From contig NZ_BMPW01000007.1 of the NCBI RefSeq assembly GCF_014647795.1, forward strand, positions 248,001 through 312,000: a stretch of DNA of 64,000 nt, written 5' to 3'. The translations under genes and the position numbers were made by a program. The DNA comes from Actinoplanes campanulatus. GTDB taxonomy: Bacteria > Actinomycetota > Actinomycetes > Mycobacteriales > Micromonosporaceae. Within the stretch, counting starts at the first letter, position 1; every line of letters starts with the position of its first letter. The notes beneath the pieces are model-generated. The model did no database searches. It was not told where the DNA came from and worked only from the letters and a program-made list of their open reading frames with translations. Below, in pieces: positions 35,659-43,067 of the stretch.

Positions 35659-36629
35659 CCAGAGAGCGGATCGCGGGCGCGCGCCACGCCTTCCGGGCAG
35701 CGCACCCGGCGTCGCCGATGCTGCGGGTGCGTTACCGCCACGGCGTACCGGTCGATCCATGGGGTTTCCCGGACTGGACGCCCTATGCGCGCACCCTTGT
35801 CGCGCTGCCACCGCCGGTCGCGGACCTCACGATCGACGAGGCCCGGGTGGTCGCCGTGCGGGCCGCCGAGCTGGCCGCCCGGGCGGACGGCGACCCGTTG
35901 TGGGACGGCAGCGTCGGCACGCCGCCCGGCTGGACCTGGGCGCACGCGGCGCAGGGCCGCTTCCTCGCACTGGTGCCGGCCGAACTGCACGCCGCGTTCC
36001 GGCATCTCGGCGGAGTCAGTGTCGCCGCCGCACGCTCCGCCGGGCGCGGGCTCACCGCCCGGACCGGCGCCGCTCCGCGGATCCTGGTCTCCGAGCGTCT
36101 CTCCAGCGCCGCGGTGGTCAAGGCCGAACAGACCCTGGGGGTACGCCTACCGGCGGCGTACCGCGACTTCCTGGAACGCACGAACGGCGGCGCGCCCGGG
36201 GCACCCGCCGTCTTCCCCGGCCACGGGTTCGTCCTGGACCAGCCGCTGTTCGGTTTCCGGGAGGACCGGACCCAGGACCTGGCCTACCGCAACGCCTGGT
36301 TCGGCGACCGGCTGACCGCGGACTGGCTGGCGATCGGCCACGTCCAGGGCGGCCTGCTCGTGCTGCGGACCGGCGGCCCGGACGCCGGCGCGGTGGGCTA
36401 CCTCGACGACGACGATCCCCGCGATCGTGACGGGTTCACCGCCGACGACGTCTGTGCCCGTCTGCTGCACCGGCTCACCGGCGACTTCGCGTCGTTCTGG
36501 GTCGCGCTGCGGCCCGTACCCTCCGATCTGGAAGCTCTCGCGGCGAACGCCGCGGCCGCCGCGGAATCGGTCTCGACGGACGGCCTCGGCGTTCTTCTGC
36601 CCTCCTCGCACCGGCGGGCCGCGCGGTGA
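35655..36629 (+). CDS. SMI1/KNR4-family protein (putative immunity)
   Basis: About 324 residues from GTG 35655 (GTG 35652 is equally possible). The SMI1/KNR4 signature appears in the middle: VKAEQTLGVRLPAAYRDFL near residues 158-176, followed by ERTNGG and an acidic strand region. This superfamily supplies many immunity proteins to polymorphic toxins. Residues 1-140 form a separate domain I do not recognise (DPWGFPDWTPYARTLV). It overlaps the next gene by GTGA and sits behind the toxin, supporting an immunity role. Confidence 0.75.
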   Translation: MTRERIAGARHAFRAAHPASPMLRVRYRHGVPVDPWGFPDWTPYARTLVALPPPVADLTIDEARVVAVRAAELAARADGDPLWDGSVGTPPGWTWAHAAQGRFLALVPAELHAAFRHLGGVSVAAARSAGRGLTARTGAAPRILVSERLSSAAVVKAEQTLGVRLPAAYRDFLERTNGGAPGAPAVFPGHGFVLDQPLFGFREDRTQDLAYRNAWFGDRLTADWLAIGHVQGGLLVLRTGGPDAGAVGYLDDDDPRDRDGFTADDVCARLLHRLTGDFASFWVALRPVPSDLEALAANAAAAAESVSTDGLGVLLPSSHRRAAR

Positions 36630-37504
36630 CCGGCTGGGAGCCGGTCAACGAGGTGGAACGGGCCATGCTGCTGGCCGCCGGTGAGGACGACCGGCAGTCC
36701 TACTTCCAGCTGGTGGCGCTCGCCGAACTGTACCTGCCGCAGATCGCCGGGGACGACTCGCCCGGGCAGCGGTTCCTCACCGTGCACGCGTTCGACGAGG
36801 TGTTCCTACCGGTCTTCACCTCGGTGCAGGCGCTGGCGAGACAGTTCGGGCACGCGGTCAACGGCTACACCGTCACCACCTATGCCGAGCTGCGCCGCAA
36901 GTGGCCCGATCCGCGATGGCGGCTGGCGATCAACCCGGGTACGCCGATCGACGCGTACCTCGCGGTGGAGGGTGTCGAGCGGGCGGCCGTGGGCGATGTC
37001 ACCGTGCCGACGCTGGCGGAACTGGCCGAGGAGGCCGAGCAGGACGAGATCGCCGAGCAGGAGCTGCGTGCCCTGCAGGCGGCCGGTGACCATCCCGTCG
37101 ACGACGCGGCGGCGGCCCTGACCGCCGCCGCGCGCGCCGGGGACGTGTACGGCTACCTGGACCGCCTGCTCGACTCGGTGGTGCTGATCCCGGCCGGCCG
37201 GCCGGTGACCGCCGAGGAGATCGTCGAGCCCGGCTTCCCGTGGCTGCCCGGCCCGGATCAGATGATCGAGGTCTTCACCACCCCGCAGGCGCTGGCCGGC
37301 CGCCATCCCGGCCCGGTGCCCGCGGTCGAGGTGGCGCTGCCGTTCGCGCTGGCGGTCTGGCCCGAGGGTCACGGGCTGGCGGTGGACCCCGGCGGCGACG
37401 GCGCCATCGAGGTCTCCGCCGAGGACGTGCTGGTGCTGCTGACGTTCATTCCCGCCGGCGCACCAGGCGGCTCTGCGTCACCTGATCAGCCGGCGGGGCG
37501 GTGA
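36626..37504 (+). CDS. SseB-domain protein
   Basis: 292 residues, coupled to the SMI1 gene by a GTGA overlap. The N-terminal half has the SseB-like domain: VERAMLLAAGEDDRQSYFQL, LYLPQI, PGQRFLTVHAFDEVFLPV and RLAINPGTPIDAYL. SseB-domain proteins are widespread in actinobacteria beside ESX and toxin genes, where their role is unclear; chaperone or immunity is usual speculation. The last 59 bp overlap the convergent gene. Confidence 0.82.
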   Translation: MTGWEPVNEVERAMLLAAGEDDRQSYFQLVALAELYLPQIAGDDSPGQRFLTVHAFDEVFLPVFTSVQALARQFGHAVNGYTVTTYAELRRKWPDPRWRLAINPGTPIDAYLAVEGVERAAVGDVTVPTLAELAEEAEQDEIAEQELRALQAAGDHPVDDAAAALTAAARAGDVYGYLDRLLDSVVLIPAGRPVTAEEIVEPGFPWLPGPDQMIEVFTTPQALAGRHPGPVPAVEVALPFALAVWPEGHGLAVDPGGDGAIEVSAEDVLVLLTFIPAGAPGGSASPDQPAGR

Positions 37505-38303
37505 CGGTCACCGGCGTGCCGAAATCGTCCAGGGTGAAGGTCAGGTGGGCCTGGTACTCGCCCTGCGGGCGCAGCGGGTCGGCGGCGCGGGTCCCGCTGT
37601 TGATCACGCTGAAGCTCACCTCGAGCTTGCGGATCAGGCCGTCGCCGTCGATCCAGGCCTGGTAGACCGGGAAGCCGGCCTCGTCGAACAGCGCGTCCAG
37701 GTCGGTGCCGAACGGTGGCGGGCAATGCGGATCCTGAGTCGGCGTGCACCGCACCCGGAACTCGTGTTCGGCGTCCTCGACGTCGGGCAGTTCCTCGGTC
37801 GCGGCGTTGAGCGCGAGTTGCCCGGGTGTGCGGGCGAGGAAGCCGGTCCAGACCGTGAGATCGGCGAGGCCGAGGTTCGGGTTGGCCATCGTGTTGCCCC
37901 AGAACGCCGGTGTCGTCGCCGCGAACCAGGCGCGCCCGTCGTCGGCCGTCAGGCTCGGCGACGTGAGGTACGTCTGCCGCCCGGCCCGGATGGCCCGGCC
38001 CTCGACCGGTGCCTGGCCGTCGGCGACGATGCCGGAGAAGGTGGTGTCCCATTCGTCGGTCTCGCCGAACCTGATCAGGCTGGTGCCCGCGAACGTCGCC
38101 TTCGGCCCGGAGACCTGTGGACGGATCTCGGCGGTGAATCCGACCCGGGCGCTGCCGGCCGCACGGAGCCGGGACTCGACGCCGGTCAGCAGCTTCCGCG
38201 CGTCCGCGGAGCCGCCGGGCGCATCGATGTTCGACACGACGAACAGGGCGACCGCGCCGAGAAGCACCACTACGGCGCTGAGGATGATCCGTCCACGAGA
38301 CAT
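37446..38303 (-). CDS. Membrane-anchored extracytoplasmic protein of unknown function
   Basis: 285 residues from ATG 38303 (MSRGRIIL). A single N-terminal hydrophobic segment (ILSAVVVLLGAVALFVV) without a lipobox anchors a beta-rich domain outside the membrane. Two cysteines are close together (RCTPTQDPHCPP), probably a disulfide. The layout recalls LppX/LprG-type or sensor-like extracytoplasmic domains, but I cannot assign a family. It is divergent from the gene at 38329 with only 25 bp between the start codons. Confidence 0.7.
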   Translation of the reverse strand: MSRGRIILSAVVVLLGAVALFVVSNIDAPGGSADARKLLTGVESRLRAAGSARVGFTAEIRPQVSGPKATFAGTSLIRFGETDEWDTTFSGIVADGQAPVEGRAIRAGRQTYLTSPSLTADDGRAWFAATTPAFWGNTMANPNLGLADLTVWTGFLARTPGQLALNAATEELPDVEDAEHEFRVRCTPTQDPHCPPPFGTDLDALFDEAGFPVYQAWIDGDGLIRKLEVSFSVINSGTRAADPLRPQGEYQAHLTFTLDDFGTPVTVTAPPADQVTQSRLVRRRE

Positions 38304-38315
38304 GGTCAACGGTTC

Positions 38316-38321
38316 TATCAT
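38316..38321 (+). promoter_or_regulatory. Candidate -10 element (TATCAT) of a leaderless transcript
   Basis: TATCAT ends 7 bp before GTG 38329, so transcription would begin at or next to the start codon. The same TATCATTC motif and spacing recur before the mycosin gene. Confidence 0.45.
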
Positions 38322-38328
38322 TCGATGC

Positions 38329-38856
38329 GTGTTGCCCGCCGCCCGCACCCGCGATGAAGCCCATCTCTACATGGACCTGCACGGCTGTCCCGACTGTATG
38401 GCGGTGGAGGTGCCCTGGTCCGAGTCCCTGGTGGAGGAGGACGGTGTGCCGGCACGCAGCTATCACGGCCGGTGTGACGGATGCGGCCGGGAGCGGCGAT
38501 TCGTCTTCGCCCTGCCGCGGCGCCCGACGCCGCCGCGCGCCGGCGCCACGGTCACGTTCGGCGCGGACGAGGAGACGTCGGTGCTCTTCGACCCGGGAGA
38601 GTGGGTCGAGATCGCGGACATGATGGCCCTGGCCGCCGAGTTGCCCGACATCACGGCCGAGGAGGCACGGGAGTGGCTGGCCACGGCGGCGGCCTGTCTC
38701 GGCGAGGCACTCAAGTTCGTGCCGTCCGGAGCGGCCGCGGTGCCCGGCGACGCGTTCTGGAGCGTCCCCGGGCGGGCCCTGCGCGACCGGGCGCCGAACC
38801 GCTTCCGGCGCTCCGATCTGGAAGCCCGGCGGGCCGCGCTCGGCAGCCGAACCTGA
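38329..38856 (+). CDS. Zinc-ribbon-like hypothetical protein of a T7SS locus
   Basis: 175 residues from GTG 38329 (MLPAARTRDEAHLYMDLHGC). Two CxxC pairs (CPDC near residue 22 and CDGC near 50) suggest a structural zinc site. The rest is acidic and helical (FDPGEWVEIADMMALAAELP). From memory, similar proteins beginning with the TRDEAHLYMDLH motif recur next to ESX genes in actinobacteria. No activity is known. It precedes the mycosin gene by 20 bp. Confidence 0.72.
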   Translation: MLPAARTRDEAHLYMDLHGCPDCMAVEVPWSESLVEEDGVPARSYHGRCDGCGRERRFVFALPRRPTPPRAGATVTFGADEETSVLFDPGEWVEIADMMALAAELPDITAEEAREWLATAAACLGEALKFVPSGAAAVPGDAFWSVPGRALRDRAPNRFRRSDLEARRAALGSRT

Positions 38857-38864
38857 CCGGCGAA

Positions 38865-38870
38865 TATCAT
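38865..38870 (+). promoter_or_regulatory. Candidate -10 element (TATCAT) of a leaderless mycosin transcript
   Basis: TATCAT ends 7 bp before GTG 38877. This is the same arrangement as at 38316, with no Shine-Dalgarno sequence in between. Confidence 0.45.
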
Positions 38871-38876
38871 TCTCCG

Positions 38877-40121
38877 GTGCTATCGACGAGCCACCGACTC
38901 CTCGGCGCGGTCCTGGCCGCGCTGGTGACCCTTCCGGTCGTGCCCGTGTCCGCCGTACCGGCCGCCGCCGCCCCGGTGGACCGCTGTGCCCGGCCGGAGG
39001 ACGTCCCGGCCGAAGCGCCGTGGCCACGTTCGATGCTCGCGCTCGACGCGGTGCGGCCGTTCACCCGCGGCGGCGGCACCACGGTCGCGCTGCTGTCCAC
39101 CGGAGTCCACGCGGCGCACCCGCAGCTACACGGGCGGGTCCTGCCGGGCTTCGACGCGGTTTCCGGCCGCGGCCCGGCCGACACCGACTGCACCGGCACC
39201 GGCACCCAGGTCGCCGGGGTGATCGCGGCCCAGGGCTCGACCGGCAACGGCGTCGTCGGCGTGGCCCCGGACACCCGGATCCAACCGGTACGCGTGGTCC
39301 CGGACATCCCGTTCGGCGCGGTCGCCCAGCCGGCCGCCCTGACCCGCGGCATCACCTGGGCCACCGACAACGGCGCCGACGTGATCGTCGTGGCGACGCC
39401 GCTCCACACGGGCGACGCGAGCCTGAGCCGGGCCGTCGCCGCCGCGGTGGCCCGCGGGATCGTGGTGGTCGCGGCGGCCGGGGACCTGGAGGCCAGCGGC
39501 GGCCGGGCCGTCCCCTCGTTCCCGGCGGCCTACCCGGACGTGCTCGGCGTGGGCGCGATCGGCCCCGACGGCGGCATCTGGAAGAACTCGCCGGGCGGCG
39601 ACTTCGTCGACCTGGTGGCCCCGGGTGTCGCCGTGCCCACCCTGCAGCGCGGAACCGGTCTCGTGCAGGTGGACGGCACCGCGGTCGCCGCCGGGTTCGT
39701 CGCCGGAACGGTGGCGCTCGCCCGCGCCAAACGGGGCAATCTACTCACTTCGGAGATCACCCAGACGCTGATCGCCGCGGCCAGCCCCACACCGGCCGGC
39801 CCGCAGTACGGCGCCGGCGTGGTGAACCCGTACGCGGCCCTGACCGCGCAGGTCGTGGCGCCGAGCCACCGCGCTCTGCCTGCGGTCCAGCCGGCTTCCC
39901 CGCCGGAGACCGCGGCCGAGCGGCGCCGCCGCGACCTGGCGCTTCTCGGCGCCGGTCTGGTGCTGATCCTGGTCGTGGGCGTGCTGCTCGCCACCGCGGC
40001 GTTGCGCCGCCGCAGCTGGCGGCCGGGTCTGGCGGCCCCGCTGCCGCGCCCCGAGGAGCCCGTCGAGCCCGGCCCGCCGGTGATGTTGCTCGACGACCTG
40101 GCCGACTCGCGCCAGAGCTGA
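38877..40121 (+). CDS. mycP: Mycosin-like S8 protein lacking all catalytic residues
   Basis: 414 residues with the full mycosin layout: a signal peptide, a subtilisin fold, and a C-terminal membrane anchor (LLGAGLVLILVVGVLLATAA) with a short cytoplasmic tail. Mycosins stabilise the ESX membrane complex and clip substrates. Here the catalytic Asp position reads LLSTGV (S74), the His position GTGT (T108), the oxyanion Asn position AAAGD and the Ser position GTAVAA (A269). All four are substituted while surrounding motifs remain. It is therefore probably a structural, protease-dead subunit. It converges on eccB with no gap between the stops. Confidence 0.88.
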   Translation: MLSTSHRLLGAVLAALVTLPVVPVSAVPAAAAPVDRCARPEDVPAEAPWPRSMLALDAVRPFTRGGGTTVALLSTGVHAAHPQLHGRVLPGFDAVSGRGPADTDCTGTGTQVAGVIAAQGSTGNGVVGVAPDTRIQPVRVVPDIPFGAVAQPAALTRGITWATDNGADVIVVATPLHTGDASLSRAVAAAVARGIVVVAAAGDLEASGGRAVPSFPAAYPDVLGVGAIGPDGGIWKNSPGGDFVDLVAPGVAVPTLQRGTGLVQVDGTAVAAGFVAGTVALARAKRGNLLTSEITQTLIAAASPTPAGPQYGAGVVNPYAALTAQVVAPSHRALPAVQPASPPETAAERRRRDLALLGAGLVLILVVGVLLATAALRRRSWRPGLAAPLPRPEEPVEPGPPVMLLDDLADSRQS

Positions 40122-41489
40122 TCAGCCGGCCGGCGCGGCCGGGAGGATCGCGGCGGCAGGGTCGAGTGTCACCCCGGCCGGGATCCGGTTCACCAGCGCG
40201 GTGGGCACCTCGATCGCCGACGAGGCCGGGTATCCCAGCAGGGCCAGCACGTCGGCGCCGGGGATCGGGTAGCGCACGCCGAGATCGGTGACCAGCGTGT
40301 AGCCGCCCGAGCCGGGCACCTTGACCAACTGGTAGCGCCCCGCCGGGACCAGGATCGCGTCGGCCAGGGCACGACCGGTTTCGGTGGTGGCGGTCGTCGG
40401 CACGGCCCCGGCCAGTGCGGCCGCCGGGCCCCCCGCGGACACCACCGGCGGCTCGGCCGGGTCGCGTGTCTGCGCGCACAGCGTCTCGCCGTCGTTCACC
40501 GACGCCAGTTCGGGTGGTGCGGCCGGCGGCTGCGTCGCCGGGTCCTGGCCGTCGAGCCGGTTGCTGACCGGCACCTGGCCGACCGCGTTGACCGTGGTCT
40601 CGACCGGCGCGCCGGGGAACCGGGCGTCGAGCACGGCCCGCTGCAGCGCGGTGATCGGGGCCAGACCGTCGTCGAAGACCAGGTACGACTGCTCGCCGCT
40701 GCCGGTGCCGGCGACCAGCACCTCGCCGTTGCGCCGGCCGGGCACCTTGCCGGAGGGCGCGCCCCGGTCGGGCACGGCGATGGCGGCGATGTCGACACCG
40801 GACGGCATCGCGTCGAGCCAGGCGGTGCCGACCGGCGTCGCCGAAACCGCTCCGAACAGCGCCGGGATCGTCGTACGCGAGTCCTGGAACTGGTATTTGC
40901 GGCCGTGCCACACCAGATAGTTCATGCCCTTGGCGGCGTCCTTGACGAGCATCCCGCGGTCGCCGAGCTCACTGGCCGCGGGAGCGCCGGACCCGGCCAG
41001 CAGCACCGACCACGGCTTGTCACCGGCGAGCGCGCACATGGTCCACGGCAGACCGGACCGCCGGTCCGGCTCGGGCAGCGACGCCGGCGCGCCGGGGATG
41101 CCGATCGTCGTACCCCGTGGCGCCTCCGTCAGGGACTTCGCCGCCACCCGGAACACCGTGGGGTTCGGCCGGCCGGCGGCGAGCTTGGCCGAGGCGAGGT
41201 TGAGCGCCGGGTTCAGCCTGCCGTTCAGGTAGACGAAGCTGGCGCCGGACTCGCGTTCCACCACCACGGAGCCGTCGCTCTTCCAGGTGTCGGTGCCCAC
41301 CTTGGTGAGCAGGCCGATGATGCCGTACACCGCGCCGACCAGCACGGCCACCATCAGGCCACCGAACAGCGCTCCGATGCCGCGGCGCAGCGGCGACTGG
41401 GCGGGGTCGGTCTCGCGCATGACGAACGCGGAGACCACTCGCTGGTTCATGAACTGGTACGAGTGCAGCTGATCACGACGGGAGGCCAT
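40122..41489 (-). CDS. eccB: ESX membrane protein EccB
   Basis: 455 residues from ATG 41489, the start of the family motif MASRRDQLHSYQFMNQRVVSA. One transmembrane helix (about 45-65) is followed by a large extracytoplasmic domain with the repeats seen in EccB proteins and two cysteines (TMCALAG and ETLCAQ). EccB is part of the ESX membrane core and bears the periplasm-facing or outward domain. It lies 7 bp after eccD on the same strand. Confidence 0.93.
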   Translation of the reverse strand: MASRRDQLHSYQFMNQRVVSAFVMRETDPAQSPLRRGIGALFGGLMVAVLVGAVYGIIGLLTKVGTDTWKSDGSVVVERESGASFVYLNGRLNPALNLASAKLAAGRPNPTVFRVAAKSLTEAPRGTTIGIPGAPASLPEPDRRSGLPWTMCALAGDKPWSVLLAGSGAPAASELGDRGMLVKDAAKGMNYLVWHGRKYQFQDSRTTIPALFGAVSATPVGTAWLDAMPSGVDIAAIAVPDRGAPSGKVPGRRNGEVLVAGTGSGEQSYLVFDDGLAPITALQRAVLDARFPGAPVETTVNAVGQVPVSNRLDGQDPATQPPAAPPELASVNDGETLCAQTRDPAEPPVVSAGGPAAALAGAVPTTATTETGRALADAILVPAGRYQLVKVPGSGGYTLVTDLGVRYPIPGADVLALLGYPASSAIEVPTALVNRIPAGVTLDPAAAILPAAPAG

Positions 41490-41496
41490 CGCGGGG

Positions 41497-42906
41497 TCAC
41501 CCGCCGAACGAGGCGAAGAGCCCCCGGATCGACCCGAAGATGCCAATGACCGCACACGCCAGCGGGATCAGCGCCATGATCGCGACGACGTCGAACACGT
41601 CCGCGGCCCGTCCCAGGTACGGCGACGGCTGCCGGCGGCTGAACACGAGCGCCGTGGACAGGGCGATCACCGCGGCTACGCCAGCGCCGGCCAGCAGCAG
41701 CATCCCCGGCGACCGGCCATCGGCGTGGTACGCGGCGCCGAGCCCCAGCACCGCGAGCCCGGTCAGGCCCGCCACCAGCAACGGCACCCGTTGCCGGGGC
41801 ATCGGCAGGAGCCGGGCGCGCAGCAGCAGCGCGGCGACCGCGGCCACGATCAGCAGGACACCGGAGATGTCCGGCCGCTGCGCGGTGAGGTAGACGATCG
41901 ACACGACGCTGCAGATCGCGGTGGACAGCAGCAGCCCGGTCAGCACCTCGCTGGCACGCACCACCGCGGCGAACACGTCGGAGCGGCGCGGCGTCGGCTT
42001 GTCCGCCAGGATCTCCTCCGCCCGGCTCGGCAGCTCGGGGAACGGCAGCCGGCCCAGCCAGCCGGCCAGCACTGGGTAGGCCGGCAGCAGACCGATGGCG
42101 GTGGTCAGCGCGACCGCCGCCGCACCGGCCGCGGTGATGCCAGCGATGCTCAGCAGCGCGGCCAGCAGACCGGTGAGCGAGGCGGCGATGCCCGCGACGA
42201 ACAGCCGCGGCAGGCCGGCGACGCCGGTGTGCCCGAGCAGGCTCAGCACCAGGAGCGCCGCCGAGCCCAGCAGCAGGCCGGGAGCGCCGGTGTCGAGGAA
42301 GCCCGCGTCGCCCGGCATGATCAGCCAGGCGCCGCCGAAGAACGCGTACGGCAGGCCGGCGGCGGCGACGACGGCACCGGCGCCGGCATCGCGGAACGCG
42401 CGTGACAGCAGCACGCCACCGACGGTCAGGGCGAGGGCGACGCCGATCGCGATGACGCCCGGGGTGCGCCACTGCGGCCCGGTGAACGCCAGACCGGCGA
42501 GGCCCATCAGCAGCGCGACAGCGGTGATCGCCAGCCCGGTGTCACGGGTGGCGGCACCGGCCCAGGCCCGCCCGGCCCGCCGGGAGCCGCTCGCGATCAC
42601 CTCGACGACATCGTCGTAGGCCAGCTCCGGCCAGTCCTCCCGGACGGGCTTGAGATGCAGCAGCTCACCGTCGCGGATGCCCTGCGCGGTGAGGTTGCGA
42701 TGGGGCTCCAGCGCCGCGCCGGTGGCACGGCGCAGCACCCAGCCACCGCCCAGGTCACCGGTCTCGCCCAGGCCGCCCTCGGCGTGCCGCAGCAGGTGCG
42801 GCAGCAGCTCGGCGACGAGCATGTTGTCCGGCAGCGCGACGTCCATCCGGCGCTCCGGAGCCGCGATCGTGACCCGGGCCAGATTAGGGCCACCCGGTGT
42901 GTTCAA
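41497..42906 (-). CDS. eccD: ESX membrane channel protein EccD
   Basis: 469 residues. An N-terminal ubiquitin-like domain (about 1-90: RVTIAAPERRMDVALPDN, WVLRR) is followed by about eleven hydrophobic helices. This is the layout of EccD, which builds the membrane vestibule of the T7SS. It begins close to the divergent eccC gene (161 bp between starts) and is co-transcribed with eccB. Confidence 0.93.
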   Translation of the reverse strand: MNTPGGPNLARVTIAAPERRMDVALPDNMLVAELLPHLLRHAEGGLGETGDLGGGWVLRRATGAALEPHRNLTAQGIRDGELLHLKPVREDWPELAYDDVVEVIASGSRRAGRAWAGAATRDTGLAITAVALLMGLAGLAFTGPQWRTPGVIAIGVALALTVGGVLLSRAFRDAGAGAVVAAAGLPYAFFGGAWLIMPGDAGFLDTGAPGLLLGSAALLVLSLLGHTGVAGLPRLFVAGIAASLTGLLAALLSIAGITAAGAAAVALTTAIGLLPAYPVLAGWLGRLPFPELPSRAEEILADKPTPRRSDVFAAVVRASEVLTGLLLSTAICSVVSIVYLTAQRPDISGVLLIVAAVAALLLRARLLPMPRQRVPLLVAGLTGLAVLGLGAAYHADGRSPGMLLLAGAGVAAVIALSTALVFSRRQPSPYLGRAADVFDVVAIMALIPLACAVIGIFGSIRGLFASFGG

Positions 42907-43026
42907 GCGATCACCTCCAGCTTGGACGCCGATCTTCGCGCCACAACCTAGCAGGCGCGGCCGATGAGCGGGTGACCTGGGATTCGCCCGTGCCGATGGG
43001 GCTGAGCCGGCTCCGGTGCCGATGAC

Positions 43027-43032
43027 TAGGAT
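43027..43032 (+). promoter_or_regulatory. Candidate -10 element (TAGGAT) of eccC
   Basis: TAGGAT lies 35 bp before GTG 43068. A strong Shine-Dalgarno sequence (GAGGAGGAA) lies between them, so unlike the mycosin gene this transcript should have a leader. Confidence 0.35.
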
Positions 43033-43067
43033 GGGGCGCCGACCAGCCGCCGAGGAGGAACGCCAGC

